The notes under the pieces are model-generated. The model had not been told where the DNA came from. It saw only the letters and a program-made list of their open reading frames with translations, and did no database searches. DNA of 64,000 nt from Pyxicephalus adspersus. Its lineage: Eukaryota; Chordata; Amphibia; Anura; Pyxicephalidae. Shown piece by piece: positions 47,192 through 59,701 of the stretch. The position numbers and the translations under genes are program-made. The DNA lies in contig NC_092859.1 in the NCBI RefSeq assembly GCF_032062135.1, positions 44,224,468-44,288,467 of the forward strand, written 5' to 3'. How positions within the stretch are numbered: the first letter of the stretch is position 1; the number at the start of each line of letters is the position of its first letter.

Positions 47192-47370
47192 CAGAAGTTG
47201 GACTAAGTCGTTACCCTTCAAGTCCAAGTCGAGTGCCAAGTCATTTACACCAAGTCCCAAATCGAGTCCCAAGTCAAGTCACTTCATTTATCAAGTAGTT
47301 TGCAAGCTGTTCATTAGGTGACTTAAGTGGCACTCAAGTCAAAGTCGTGCAACTCGAGTTCCAACCTCTG
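47192..47370. mobile_element. hAT MITE, short relative of 5098-5682
   Basis: Left end CAGAAGTTGGACTAAGTC; right end AACTCGAGTTCCAACCTCTG, the exact inverted form of CAGAGGTTGGAACTCGAGTT. The flanks CCTATAGA (47184-47191) and CCTATAAG (47371-47378) match at the first six of eight bases. At 179 bases it lacks the GC-rich middle of the longer copy and consists almost wholly of AAGTC/GACTT words. Confidence 0.82.
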
Positions 47371-47559
47371 CCTATAAGTAATTCAGACAGGTAAATCCTG
47401 GTACCCGTTATGTTATCTCAAAATGAACTGCTGATAAGGGGAAGTATGGATAGCGTGGGAAAGAATCATCCCTGTCATTCTTTTTTCTTCTACGTACAAT
47501 TGATGACATTTACCTATACTTTTGTCCTTCTAAATTGATTATTGTAAGATAAGGCAATA

Positions 47560-47750
47560 AATTGAAGCAGACAGGATAATCAGGTAGGCAATGAATAGGA
47601 ATACGCAATGAGTAAATGTAGGTAATGAGTAGGATGGGAAATCAAGTAGAATCAGGCAGGAAGATGGCACACGCAATAAGTTGGAGCAGGCAGTAAGTCA
47701 GAGCAGACAGCAAGCAGAAACAAGCAGTAAGTGCAATCAATCAATAAGTT
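47560..47750. repeat. Degenerate minisatellite, ~18-20-bp unit
   Basis: Loose tandem repeats of a GCAGTAAGT / GCAATGAGTAGGA unit, for example GGAGCAGGCAGTAAGTCA followed by GAGCAGACAGCAAGCAGA. Unit length and sequence vary. Non-coding. Confidence 0.6.
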
Positions 47751-50700
47751 GTCATGTTAAAAGCTGTCATGCTTGTAGATAGCAAACAGTTTTTTTTTTT
47801 TTTTAGGGACTGCAACAGTGAATGCTGTTCTCTTAAAGACAAGTGGAGAGCAATGGACAAGCCATTAACATTTGTCTTCTGATCTCCTCCCTCTCTTCTC
47901 TCTTCTTCCCTCTTCTGTTTCAACATGCCCAGCTTTGTTCTGCTATAAGGTGGTCATCTTGGTATAGGGGCAGGGCCACCTTCTTCATGGAGCTGCCCTC
48001 CACCCAGATATTTGGTAATGTCATCAAGGGATATTCAGGAAGCAGTTTTAGAGTCTTAGAAAGCACAGTCATACAGGCTGAAACAAGCATAATCAAGGAG
48101 AACCTTGCACGGAAGGAAGAACTCTCCAGCAATGAGAACACTGATGAGCAAAATGGTGACTTCTTTAAACCTAACTTTAAACTTCACAGAATTTGCAGTC
48201 CCAGACAGCAGTGCCTTAGATGACCTGAAACTGAAAATTTACATTTATAGGGGCTATAGAACAAACTGACTAGGTAACTGAAAATGTCCTGCTATTATTC
48301 AGCATAACTTTGTTGAAAAAGGTTTCTAGTTACTCCTTAAGGACGAATAATATTTCTGGTTGTTTCCTATAAGACAGCAAATTTTTACTTTTTAAGTTTA
48401 GATCTACTTTAAATACTGTGGCAATGTGTCTTTGATAAGATTAGCAGGTGGCAGGGACCATCCCATGTATATATATTCATGCATTAAGCACGTTGTAATA
48501 CATTACCTCTCCTCCACCCTAAGACTCCTAAAGTTATTTTGACATTATCTCGAGTCTGCCATAGGATATATTTTCCCAATATAGCAAAACTGAGCAGGTA
48601 TTCAACATTTTCCCAGACATACATTCACACCCTGTGGAGAATACAATCTATTTTTCTATGTCTGAAACAACAGGAAGAACATGTTTAACCAAAGGTGACA
48701 AAAAGCTGTCACTGGGAATCCAAATCAGCAGCTTGAAAACAAATTGGGAAACAAGACTCCTGTACAACCATTTATGAAAGTGTTACATGGTTGAGTGCTT
48801 TCATTTGATTTCGGACATTAAGAGCTGTTGGAAAATACAGGAAAAAACAAAAAAAATGAATATAGTGTATTCACAGTGCATTACTGAACAGCTACCAAAT
48901 ATCCTTCTTTTTCTCTCTGCTGCTTTCTTTGTTTCTCTCCTATAGCACCGATGTAGACAGGGACACCTAGTCTGCAGCAAAATACAGGGAAGGAAAGTAC
49001 AGGAAACTGGCAGGCGAGTGGCAGGGCCTTAAATTGCTTTTGTCTTTGAAATGTCCCACCTTAAAAAAAGTAAGAATTAATCCATATCTACGAGAACAGG
49101 CATTTTAGATTATAGTTAGGATTGACAATACCTGAGACTTCTGTTGAGCTGAGCTGTTCAGTTGGACAACCATCAGGAGGGTAATTCTACAGACCAACAT
49201 TTTCTATAATAGATTTTTGGTGGCTTTGAAAATACTGTACTTCGTTATAGGGAGCTCTGCAAGTAAACTATGGAATCTTCACATAGATGCTAGAGGAGGC
49301 CAGAGAAAAATAGCAAATGTTAGGGGTAATGGATCAATATATGTATGGTAGAGCTAGATATCTATATGATACTTTAGGAAATATGCTGATTGTATTTACT
49401 ATGTTTATAAAATAACTTGTTTGTACTGTGTGAAAAATAATGTCCTAATTTACGAATCCTTTAGCAATGTCTGACACAACAGTAAATGCAGGGGAGAAAA
49501 AGTAGTAAACTTATATTTAATCTGTCTATATGATCTTGGAATCATGGACAACGGAATTTGATCACTTTTTTGGTGAATTTTACAATGAATATTTATAAAT
49601 TGCATCAAAAGTTATTATCAGTTGAGAACAAGTACTTACAGTATATAATATTATATGTTTTGTATCTAGTAATTCATTTGCCTAATTTTAATATATTTCA
49701 TGCCCCTATGTCCCACATTGAGACGTATTATATAGTAAATCAAAGACAGATTCCCACTATTTCCTGTGATGTCTTTGTTAAGTTGTTGCTTATTTCATTC
49801 CATATCTCTTGGCTTTTCCAATGTGCAATGAGGATTTCACATATTGAGGTTATATAAAGGGGATATCCTGCTTTTGTGTCGTACCTACTTAAAGTACAAG
49901 TAAGAAAGTGCTAAACTTTTTTAAACTATTTAATCTGTCTATATGACCTTGCAATCGTGGACAACAGAAGTTGATCACTTTTTAAGTAAATTTGCAATAT
50001 TTTATCTTAAAAAGAGGCAATTAATAGAAATGTTTTTAAAAATGTTTGTATTCTCCCTGGTGAAGATAGGCATCACCAACCAATCTACTGGCATCATGAC
50101 TAAAGTTCAAAATAGGAATAGAAGTGAGGTTTGCTAATGTTGTTCCAAGTTAGCATAAGTCTAAGAAAGGATCTCCCTCCTTGGTATAAAGTTATTTCCC
50201 TTGTTATTGTTTGGCAGGTAAGGGTAAATATCCTCATTGGGCCACAGATGGTAAAAGTGGGGTTTTGAATCCTCCCTACATTGGCCAAAATTAAACAAAG
50301 CTTAGCTTTAATATTTCATATACTATATTATTTTTATGTGACAATGTTAAAGCAAAATATTACTTTTTTACAAAATAAATCCAAACAAGAATAAAGCAAT
50401 CTATTTTGCGGGTTATAAATATTTCTACTGTATTTGGTACAGGTTAACTGAGAATTTTTACAGTGTATAATGCATTTTTTCATAGCTATGAAGAACACAA
50501 GGTCACTGTGTTTGATTCTTGCTCTCAGCAGAAGTAATTAAGGGCAGGCTCTCTTCCTTCACATATAGGCTTTAAGTATTTGTTCTATTTCTTCATATCG
50601 CTTTAGGCAAGAATCAAGGAGGACCTTGTGATTACAGCTCAGATTCCCTCGCCACAAGGCCAAATGCCTCCTTTTGTACAACACAAGATTCAGTCAACAC

Positions 50701-53079
50701 ATCAAACATAGCAAACAAGTGTTGGTTTCTGGGATTTTTTTTTTAGCAATTTTGAAAAAAAGAGAAAAGTGCCTCTTAGCAACATATATCAAGCTTGCTA
50801 CAAGTAGGGAATCAAGTATCATTTTCACTTCAGTTTTTAAATGTGTGAAGCTTTAAATGTGTTCAGCTTTTAATTTCTTAGAAAAGGACAGGTGATGATA
50901 TAAAGTGCAATCAAAAGACTAGATTTCATCTAAATATAGTTTATACTACAAATCACACTTCATCGCTTATAAACTGGTCTATATGTAAAGTATTTTATAT
51001 ATATTTTGAAAGAGAATAATGAAAAATATACCTGATTTATATTATAGAGAGCCACCTGGGATTTGTAAATCTAAATTTGAAACATAAGATATTTTATTTC
51101 TCCTCTAAAACATGGTCCAAAGTATTAATGTTGTACATACTGTATAAAAAAGCTTTTCCATGCTGTCTATACAGTGGTAGGATAGTACTGATTTTAGGAA
51201 ACCAGGAAGATAAATTAGATGTGATTTCCACAGTCTGACATTAGAAGTGAATTTTACATGAAAAGTAAGAGAGCAAAAATATTTATATTCTGACCTATTA
51301 ATTGCCCAGGCAGCAGGTAAAACATCTATTTGGGTCATTCCCTATTCCCGCAGAAGAATAATCCAAATCTGGTTTGAATACATAAAAACAAACCCAAAGT
51401 CCAAGGTAAAAACTACTCACAAGCATAACAGAACAAAGTTGCTGCAACACATCTAGAATTTAGGAATAAAGGTAAAATTCCATAAAGGGGCAGATTACAA
51501 TAAAATTTAAAATTAATTAGTCTCTCACCCTGTGCATAGAACCCAACAGGACATCAATGCTTCCTAGATGACACATTTCAAGAGCTCTGAACAAATACTC
51601 TGAGCTTGACCAGGTCTGAAAATGTAGCAGTAAGGCTTAAAATCCGGCAGCAAGAACTTCATGACATATTTGATTCCTCGTATGGTGCAATGAATATCCT
51701 TTTTCCCATAGGTGCCACAGATTTTTAGTACTTTGTGAAAATCTGTTTTGAACTTTATTTTGCTCTACAACCCACAAAGAAAAATGATAACAAGTATATA
51801 AATAACATTTTTTTTTTCTATGAAAGTATAAAGTAAATCAATGCATTATTATAGAGCAATACAAATTATATAGAATATATATATAAAAAAAACAAAAATG
51901 GAACAATTTCATTATGTCTTTTTCATTTATATTAGGTAGAATGATGATAGGTGCACTGTACCATAATAATACAATAATGCCTTATTTGTAGATTTCAACC
52001 TATTTAGAATTAGTGAGAAAGCTGAAAACTAAAATATAACCCTGTAAATAATTTTTGCTGTCAGGATATTGCCAAAACTTTTGGGAAAAAGTCAAGCCAA
52101 GGGCATATATCTTGCACTGCAGCTAAGTTAACCTCTTTTTTTCATGCTGAATATCTTCCTATGCTTTTTGTCTATTTCTGCCTACATTTACTCTCTCCAG
52201 CATTAATTGGAGTAGGCTATGCCTGTGCATTGTGTGTTAGCATGGCATCTTGTAGTTTGCACATTACAATTGGAAAACTGTTATCCCCCTAAAAGGCAGA
52301 GAAGTGTTGAATGTGCTTAGTATATAGGAAGAAGTATATCAGTGACAAAAAAACATTTTCATTGTCAGTTCAGTCCATGCTATGTTATTCATTATTTGTT
52401 TCTTACTTACTATAGTTTGGTATTTATATAGGTTTTGAAATTTTATATAAACAACATACAAATATATATTCAGTAATTTTCACATTACATTTAAATATAT
52501 TTCCAATGGTATTTTTTGTGTTAAACTAAACTGCAGCTTAAAATCAAATCCACCCACACTGCCGCTAACATTTTTTAAATCCCTATACACAGCTTGCCTA
52601 CAGTACTCTAGCTCTCTGATGTCATTACAGCTATGTCAACTTTGTACATCAGGGGTGGCCATTCTCCCAGGACTAGGAGGACCACAAGCCTAGGCTGAAA
52701 AACAACAGGCTGAGATTATAGCAGAGCTGAGTGACTTGTTCCATGTGACTTGGAGTACTGGTGCTGGACAGAGGAGGACGTCAGGGACAGCAATGGAAAA
52801 GGTTTCTAAATCTTCGCAAATTTTTTAATTATTATCAAATATCAAAACAAAAAGAAGTGATAATTGAATATTTATTTGATTTATTTAATGAATATTTAGA
52901 TTAAACACTAGTTTACTCCAGTTCACAAAATTACTGCTGTTCTAATTTCTCCTGATATATAAACAGTGAATTAGCAAAATCAGATAAATAAATAAAATAT
53001 GAATTAACTATGTGAGTTAGAAAGTTTGGTATGTGATCAGTTTCTAAGGGATAGGATTCATGACTACTTAGGTAGTGTT
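47751..53079. other. Unassigned sequence
   Basis: No supported gene. The 126-codon plus-strand frame at 47843-48223 starts beside the minisatellite and has no recognisable domain. A splice-acceptor-like CTCTCCTATAG at 48943 is followed at once by a stop. CAGGGGTGGCCATTCTCCC at 52650 may be one end of a hAT repeat. The rest is AT-rich and probably old, unrecognisable repeats. Confidence 0.45.
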
Positions 53080-53461
53080 GCCGAGCTTAAACGTCTAAAG
53101 ATAACGAGAGTATAAGGAGAGAAAAGTAGCTCTTTAAGGCAGTATTATTAAAAAAATGATTAAAATCTTTTATTTATATTCAATTAAATAAAATAAATGT
53201 CTTAACATACATACATATAAGGTTTTAGGACATTATGAATCCAGATACATTACATCAGGTTGGTTATAATGTACACCAAACCCCAGTGAAGTAAGGGTCA
53301 ATATAGGTGATTTTCCTGTTAATGGTCTTTCCCGATGCGTTTCGCCCTCGTGGGCTTCCTCGGGGGAGTTGAGACCGTACAATTTGTGGAGGCGCATATG
53401 AATTAATAAATTGACAATTAGAATTTCCAAATTCATATAATAATAATAATAATAATAATAA
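53080..53461 (-). mobile_element. Penelope pseudo-LTR remnant (minus strand)
   Basis: Contains the ribozyme-like block on the minus strand at 53331-53366 and, further along that strand, AGAGCTACTTTTCTCTCC, in the arrangement I associate with Penelope pseudo-LTR ends. An (AAT)8 run lies at 53436-53461. No coding remnant adjoins it, so it is a solo pseudo-LTR. Limits are approximate. Confidence 0.55.
53331..53366 (-). ncRNA. Hammerhead-like motif with intact stem II
   Basis: Minus strand: CCCCCGAGGAAGCCC, loop ACGA, GGGCGAAACGCATCGGG. GCCC/GGGC is a perfect four-pair stem II, GAAA is present and terminal CCC/GGG could form stem I. The first core box is CCGAGGA instead of CTGANGA. It has the best-preserved stem II of the copies here. 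Confidence 0.5.
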
Positions 53462-56033
53462 GTCACATATTCATATCAGAAGTCATAACTTACTTGGTAT
53501 ATTGACCAGGTAGTGATGTAAGTAAAAAAGATAGAAGATCAGTAATTGAGCATGTACCCAAATGCCAGAATCGTACAAAAAGGGGGGGTAGTGGTCTGAA
53601 TACACTCTGTGGTGGTAAGCAATTTCAGAATTAGGTTGTGATGTGGAGCCTTTTTAGACTTCATTGTAGGCCATTCACAAACATTTCTTCCAACAACCTT
53701 TTTAACAGCAATAAGTTTACCTTCATATCATGTAGACTCGAAAGTAAGAAAATATCTTTCTAATGTTAATTAAATCCTCTTTTAGACAGATGTCATGAAA
53801 ACAAGTATTGCCATTGGAAGATTTACCTTAAATTCCTGCTCTGGTGGCAATTTATCATTCTGGATTAACCCCTCCTTTTTTTACTTGTGATATTGGTATT
53901 CGGAAAAATTAGAGAAAGCCAATCTTTCTAATGAGCACTCACACAGAAAAAAAAACACTTAACAGAGTTTCTACCCCTCAAATCTCTCACCACTCTAAAT
54001 CTATAAAACTTTTGCCTTTAGTTGTATTTTTTTTTTTTTTTCAAGTCCATTGAAGTGTTTTTGAACATGAGTGATTGCATGAATATATTAGGTATTTCTA
54101 TCATACCACTCATTGTTTTTCAGAGTTTTGATGCACACCATGAACTACATCTTACAACTTTTTTTCAGTTTCAGATGCAGCATCTCATTATTACAACCTG
54201 CTTGGTGCACAGACTCCACTGTGCTTGTTTCTTAGGTATGTTCATACTGGTCCTATTACAGCAGAGTTCCAACAATAGCAGAACCATTTGTACCTGCAAA
54301 ACAGACTGCTAGTAATTGTTTCTGACCATTTTGCATTGGAGGGGGCTTAAGAAGATTCTGTATTCCTAAAGGGAGGTACAAGACATGAGAACGACTACTG
54401 CCAGGATCCCTCACAAATGAATCAGCAGGTCAGCACTATGCTGTGCTTGTTCTGAAAAGCCACTGATTACCGTCGTACTATCAGTACATTGCCGCTGCAG
54501 AGCTTGGCGCCCAACTGTGACTTGCAATGTTATGAATAACAACAATAATACAAATAGTTATTGTAATAATAATCATAATAAGAAAGAAAAGTTTTGAGAC
54601 TCTCAGGGCTTTATCAGCTGGAGAATATTGCCGAATGAGTGTTCTTCTAAACATTCCCCTGCTGGACGGAGTAAATAGTTTGTTATCTCTGGATACACAA
54701 TGGCTTTTTTAGCTTTAGCGCCTTATCTTGTTCGGAGCTGTTCTGCTACTCAGTTATTGTTCGTAAATAAATTGCATTTCCTTTCTGTGTAGCACTTGTC
54801 CATCTCTCCATTGCCTTCCTCCTCTTCTCCCTCCCAAATCCTTACGCTCACAGCATTTAACTCCTCATAAGCAAAACTAAAACGTAGATTTATTTAAAAA
54901 GAAAAATATATGAAATTTGGAAAGCTAGAAAAGGGCCACATTATTAGTAACATGAGCAAAGATCTCAAGAATGGGCTTTTTTATTAAATAGTAAGCAAAA
55001 TCTTAGTAGAACATACTCCATTAGCTTCTAAAAGCAACTTGAATTAAATAATTGATACCAGAGTGACTGCACCCCCGGTATGTCGGCCCAATGTGTATTT
55101 ATATTTTAGATAAAAAAATGTCTGGGTGAGTATTTTTATGTTTTTTAGGTATGCATAACTGCATGGCAAATGAGGAATAATTCTTAATATTAACGTGAAA
55201 ATAGATTTTAGATATTTAGTAAATAATTAGCAAAAGGATAACAGGTGATACAAAGATCATATTGAAAAGCAACAAGTGAAACTAATTGGTGAGCTACAAA
55301 TGCATTCCAGAATAATATGGTTTTACTATAGACTGAAATAATATTTGCTCGGTTTACCTTCAATGAAGTTATCTGTAGTCACCTTTGCCCACAGTGCACA
55401 AATATAACCTTAAGAGAACAGGGCTGGAATGCTATCACTGGTGCCTGTAGGCAAACAACATGTGACTCCCAAAGCTATACAACTCTACTAGAATCTCTTC
55501 TTTTAAAGGACTGTTTTTTTTTTTTTTTTAATTCAAATCTGGTTTTGAATTTTTTGTATAAGCCTTTTAAAATGACTGTAGTAGAAAATATGTAGATAAT
55601 AATACAGTGGATACTGATCTACTTTATTATAAATGTATTTATTATGCATCAACATGTACTCAAACTTGCCGTTCATACTGCGGCAAGGTTCCAGGAGCAT
55701 TCATTATATCTGCTTTTGCACAATCAGATTTCTTAACTTCTTCTTTTAGAACAATGAAAGTTAATGACTATCAGTTATTACTGGAATGCCATATACCCAT
55801 TTGATTTGTTAATATACAAAAAATAAAAGAACATGCCTGATGAGCTATGGTGGGTATAGGACAAATATAAGTGCATTAAAAATGGCCTCACATAATCATT
55901 AATTCACTTAATGTATGCTTGATCATTCTTGCTCCATCCAATAAATGATCATCCCATAATAGATATTTGAAAAACAAAAGAAGTAAATATATCAGATCTG
56001 TAGCTGCCAATATAGTTCCCCATTTCTCATATG
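53462..56033. other. Unassigned; candidate regulatory segment 54590-54870
   Basis: No gene. 54590-54870 is non-repetitive and more balanced in composition than its surroundings, with GATA-type words (TTATCAGC, GTTATCTC, CTTATCTT). The remainder is AT-rich, with a T-run at 55507-55529. Confidence 0.4.
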
Positions 56034-56744
56034 ATACTTAGATGACAAATTTAATCTATGTGTACTATTAGGTAAATGTATCACACTAACAATACAATGG
56101 TACAAGATAAATGATGGGCTTTTATTTATTTATTTCACTGACAGCAATAATCTTTGTTCTATACTACAAAAGCTTGAAAAGAAAAAGTCAATTAGTTCTG
56201 TCACAAAATCCGTTGGAAGCTTCCACATCATGTTCCAGCATTTTAAAGCTCCAAGTCATAAAATGTTTACTTTAAACGATATGGTAGTTATAAAAACAAT
56301 AGAGAATCCTTGTTACCTTCCTTAAAATTGACAAGTAAAATCACAAACTCAAACATTTTGCATTCTTTTTTCACAATGCAAGGGATGATTCTTCTGTCTT
56401 TTCCTCCAATGGCAGCTAAAGTTAGTGGAAAATGGCAGATAAAGGTGCCACACACGTGTAAAAGACCACCTTCTCAGTATGGACAGAACCCAGGGTTCAA
56501 AAGTGAACTGTTCTTTTTGTTGGGGTTGGCAGTGCACCTTAACACATACAAAACTGAACCACAAAATACTTAGATGACAAATTTAATCTACGTGTACTAT
56601 TAGGTAAACGTATCACACTAACAATGCAATGCTACAGGATAAATGATGGGCTTTTATTTATTTATTTCACTGACAGCAATAATCTTTGTTCTATACTAGC
56701 AAAAGCTAGTTGGCAGTGCACATTAACACATACAAAACTGAACC
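56034..56744. repeat. Local duplication with unequal copies
   Basis: Block A (56034-56174) recurs at 56566-56707 with about five substitutions and a 1-base insertion. Block B (56525-56560) recurs at 56709-56744 with one visible change. The first copy is A, 350 unique bases, then B; the second is A joined directly to B. So a tandem duplication of A-X-B was followed by loss of X in the downstream copy, or X was gained upstream. The A/B join carries the hairpin CTAGCAAAAGCTAG (56697-56709). Confidence 0.85.
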
Positions 56745-57570
56745 TGCACTATTTTTGACATCACAAAATATTTGCCATTTGTATTGTGATTTTCTGTGCT
56801 GCAGGTGTGGTGACAAATAATATACAAGCGCATTGCCATTGCAAATGATCTGGATTCTCTCACTTAACTTCAGTGGGAACTTAAGCAACCACAATTGCTT
56901 TTACTCTCATTCTTCAGCTCAGCTTTACAGGGACTGCAAAAATCTGGAATTAGGTCGAATTCTGGTACCTATACACTACTGCTAAAATTTCAAAATTACA
57001 TTTAATGATTACAGAGGTGCAAGGGATATTTTTTCCATTACTATGGCAAACCTAGTTGTGGGACAGATACAATGACAGTAATGCTTCTCTTCTGAAAATG
57101 TTTGTTGCATGACTATATCTGGTTTCCATATTTCCAAGTCACACCGAGAACATAAATACAGTAAATAAAAGTTGAAGAAAAGCCAAAATTCCTTATCTGT
57201 ATATTTGTGTCAAAAAGCACTAAAGCCCAAGCATTACCTAGATAGCTGTGTGGTTAATATCAGAAGTATAGGTGAGTGAAACAGAAAATTTATGAGTGAG
57301 GGTAAACAAATATGGCTGGTCAATAAATTCAACCAGATTAGAAAATTCTCAGTTGGATTTTGTGGATTTTTTTTAAGGTTTTAAAATGAAAACAGGCAAT
57401 TTTTTACATTTCAATTGGAAAAAAAATGCCTGTATATAATTGAAAAAAAATGATGTGATTTAGTTTGACAGCCATACTGTGAGCTAAGAACTGTCCCAAA
57501 GTTCTTTCTCCCATTATAACAGAGGGCTGCACTGACACCATTCCTGATTTTTGACACAAGCCCCGGTTAA
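56745..57570. other. Unassigned AT-rich sequence
   Basis: Nothing recognisable between the duplication and the third foldback element. Confidence 0.5.
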
Positions 57571-57792
57571 TGGGCCTGATTTATTAAAGCTCTCCATGAC
57601 TGGAGAAGATACACTTTCATCAGTGAACCTGGGTGATACAAAAATCCCGGAAAATATTTGGTCCGGGATTAAAAACATTTGCTAATGAATAGCAAACTAC
57701 TTTAATAAATCCATTCCAGGTTTACTGGATCATCCAGGTTCATGGAAGAAAGTGTATCTTCCCCAGCCTTGGAGCTTTAATAAATCTGGGCA
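57571..57792. mobile_element. Foldback MITE, copy 3
   Basis: Starts GGGCCTGATTTATTAAAG and ends CTTTAATAAATCTGGGC, with inverted arms pairing across nearly the whole 220 bases (GGTGATACAAAAATCCCGG on the left against the CTGGATCATCCAGGTTC side on the right). It retains both ends, so it could still fold. Same family as 7323-7562 and 18610-18764. Confidence 0.8.
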
Positions 57793-58014
57793 AATGACAG
57801 AGGCAGGCTTGTCAAGATAGCAGTTATTGGATGATCCCATGTGTAGGCACTTTTGCCCATTTGCAGATTATTCTCAATGGGGTGAAGGGTGGATTAACTC
57901 AGATCCAAGTTGTAATTTATCCAAACAGTTTTTAAATGTTTAGAAATGTCAGTGGTGGTTGGTATATGGTAAAGATATTCATATTTAGTTGAGTGCCGAC
58001 CATTATCTAATGAG

Positions 58015-58711
58015 TAAAGAATGAGAATAAAGAGAGAAAGCAGGGTCTTTCTAGGCACAAAACAGTATATTTTGTTGGTAAATACAATAAACAATAACCA
58101 ATAAATAAACAAGAAACATAAAAGTTTCAAAAAATCGGTCACAATCCTTTCTTGTGATCCATATAGTGTTACAATAGCCCCAAAGGGCTATTGAAAAAGA
58201 AGTTTGTTGGCGTGTTTTTCAATTTGGCACAAAGGGGCTCTAGACATCAGACATCTAACCAATCAAGTAAATTTCTTGCCATACAAAATAATACAATCTC
58301 CAATCATTTGTTTATGTTGATAGCTGTACCCGACAGGTTTCGCCCCTAATATTATTAGTTATATTAAAACTAATATAATATTAGTTTTAATTGAGGTGAT
58401 GACCATCTCCCCAGTAATAGAGACAATAGTTACACTCTATCCAGTTAAAATCCCAATAAAGGTAGTAAAACAAAATAAATATGTATGAGGGAGCTTGAAA
58501 TGGATATTGTGGTGTCTCCTGGTCCCTGTGGATGTGTGCACTTTGGGGCTTTTTTAACACTATATGGATCACAAGAAAGAATTGTGACCAATTTTTTGAA
58601 ACTGTTATGTTTCCTGTTTATATATTGGTTATTGTTTATTGTATTTACCAACATAATATACTGTTTTGTGCCTAGAAAGACCCTGCTTTCTCTCTTTATT
58701 CTCATTCCTTA
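58015..58711. mobile_element. Inverted pair of Penelope-like end sequences
   Basis: 58015-58186 and 58541-58711 are reverse complements with few differences (AGAAAGACCCTGCTTTC reversed, TTGGTTATTGTTTATTG and CACTATATGGATCACAAG are shared). The 354-base spacer contains CCCGACAGGTTTCGCCCC at 58329-58346, the minus-strand form of the GGCGAAAC...GTCGGG half of the ribozyme-like motif. This resembles the inverted pseudo-LTRs of the 36-40 kb element but without a coding body. The similar frames translated from each arm (57894-58142 and 58485-58739) reflect this symmetry, not genes. Confidence 0.65.
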
Positions 58712-59061
58712 TTTATCCAAACAGATCGGTCACCACTAATCCGAAGTAAGGATAGCAAAGGCCGCCTAAATTTTTCTCTCTCCCTAATCATTATCCTAAA
58801 AATAATACCACACGCCACTAAAAATATTTTTGATATGCCAAAGCAAACATTTTTAAACACATGTATTTTGTTAGGCTATATTTTAAATAGGTTTGAGGTT
58901 GCGGTACAATGACTGCTTCCTTATACTAGGGAACTGCTGCCTCCATCGAGTTGCTACGTGTAGCGTCCCTTGTTGGCAAACAGAAGAATGAATGGGGTAC
59001 TAGTACCTCTCACTTCCACCAGCTGTAAAATTGCTGTAGGTGACCAAGTGATTGACAAGAT
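58712..59061. other. Unassigned sequence
   Basis: No recognisable feature before the solo LTR. Confidence 0.5.
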
Positions 59062-59066
59062 GCCAG

Positions 59067-59696
59067 TGTAAGGTCCTGGTCAGCGCCAGTATTCACCAGA
59101 TGCCAGTCCCCCAATTTCATGCCGGAGTCTTCACCTTTAGTAGCCCCCCACTAAACCTCAGGAGACTGGTTGCAAAGGATGGTGTCTGGGGATGGGCTGG
59201 CAGCAGACCAGGGGCCCATAGATAAGCAGTACAAGAACTGCCAGAGTAGAATAGAGTACAAAGCCAAAGTCATAAAAGTGTGATCAGTCCACTATATGAG
59301 GTACAGAGGGAAAAGGCACAGGTCACCTCCGCCTGAGTCGGAGTCACAAACAATGTACAAAGAATGAGTCAGGGAACAGGCAATGGTCAGCAACATAAAA
59401 TCACGAGATTCTCTCTAACGCAGATTAGCCCAGCTAAACGCAACAACAGGCACTGGAATCTGAGAGCAGAGAGGCTATAGGGACCCAGCAGCCAATGGCA
59501 GTATGGGATGGCTCAGGAAGCATTTAGTCCCAGTCCTGGGGATGCCGAGAGGAAGAACACAGCCAAAGGGAAACAAGGATGCTGCAAGCCGCAAAGCACT
59601 AATTCCCAGACCTCCTCTGCTGCTGCGAGCACTGCCGCTGGAGGGAATAGGTTAGACACGCTCCACTGCAGTCGGCCTGAATAGCGTCTCCTGACA
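59067..59696 (-). mobile_element. Solo LTR, same family as the nested host LTR
   Basis: Termini TGTAAGGTCCTGGTCAGC and GTCTCCTGACA, flanked by exact GCCAG at 59062-59066 and 59697-59701. It aligns with the host LTR at 21118-23112, minus that copy's two insertions, and so serves as an empty-site reference. A TATA-like CTATAGCC on the minus strand (near 59475) suggests minus-strand transcription. About 630 bases, no internal genes. Confidence 0.9.
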
Positions 59697-59701
59697 GCCA
59701 G

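Noticed and set aside
47843..48223. 126-codon plus-strand open frame
   Set aside because: No recognisable domain, low-complexity Leu/Phe/Ser start beside a minisatellite, no splice or promoter evidence.
48930..49000. Polypyrimidine tract with TCCTATAG, like a 3' splice site
   Set aside because: The following sequence hits stops quickly and shows no exon character.
57894..58739. Similar proteins predicted from 57894-58142 (-) and 58485-58739 (+)
   Set aside because: The similarity comes from the inverted repeat arms; hydrophobic content reflects T-rich sequence, and there is no supporting gene structure.
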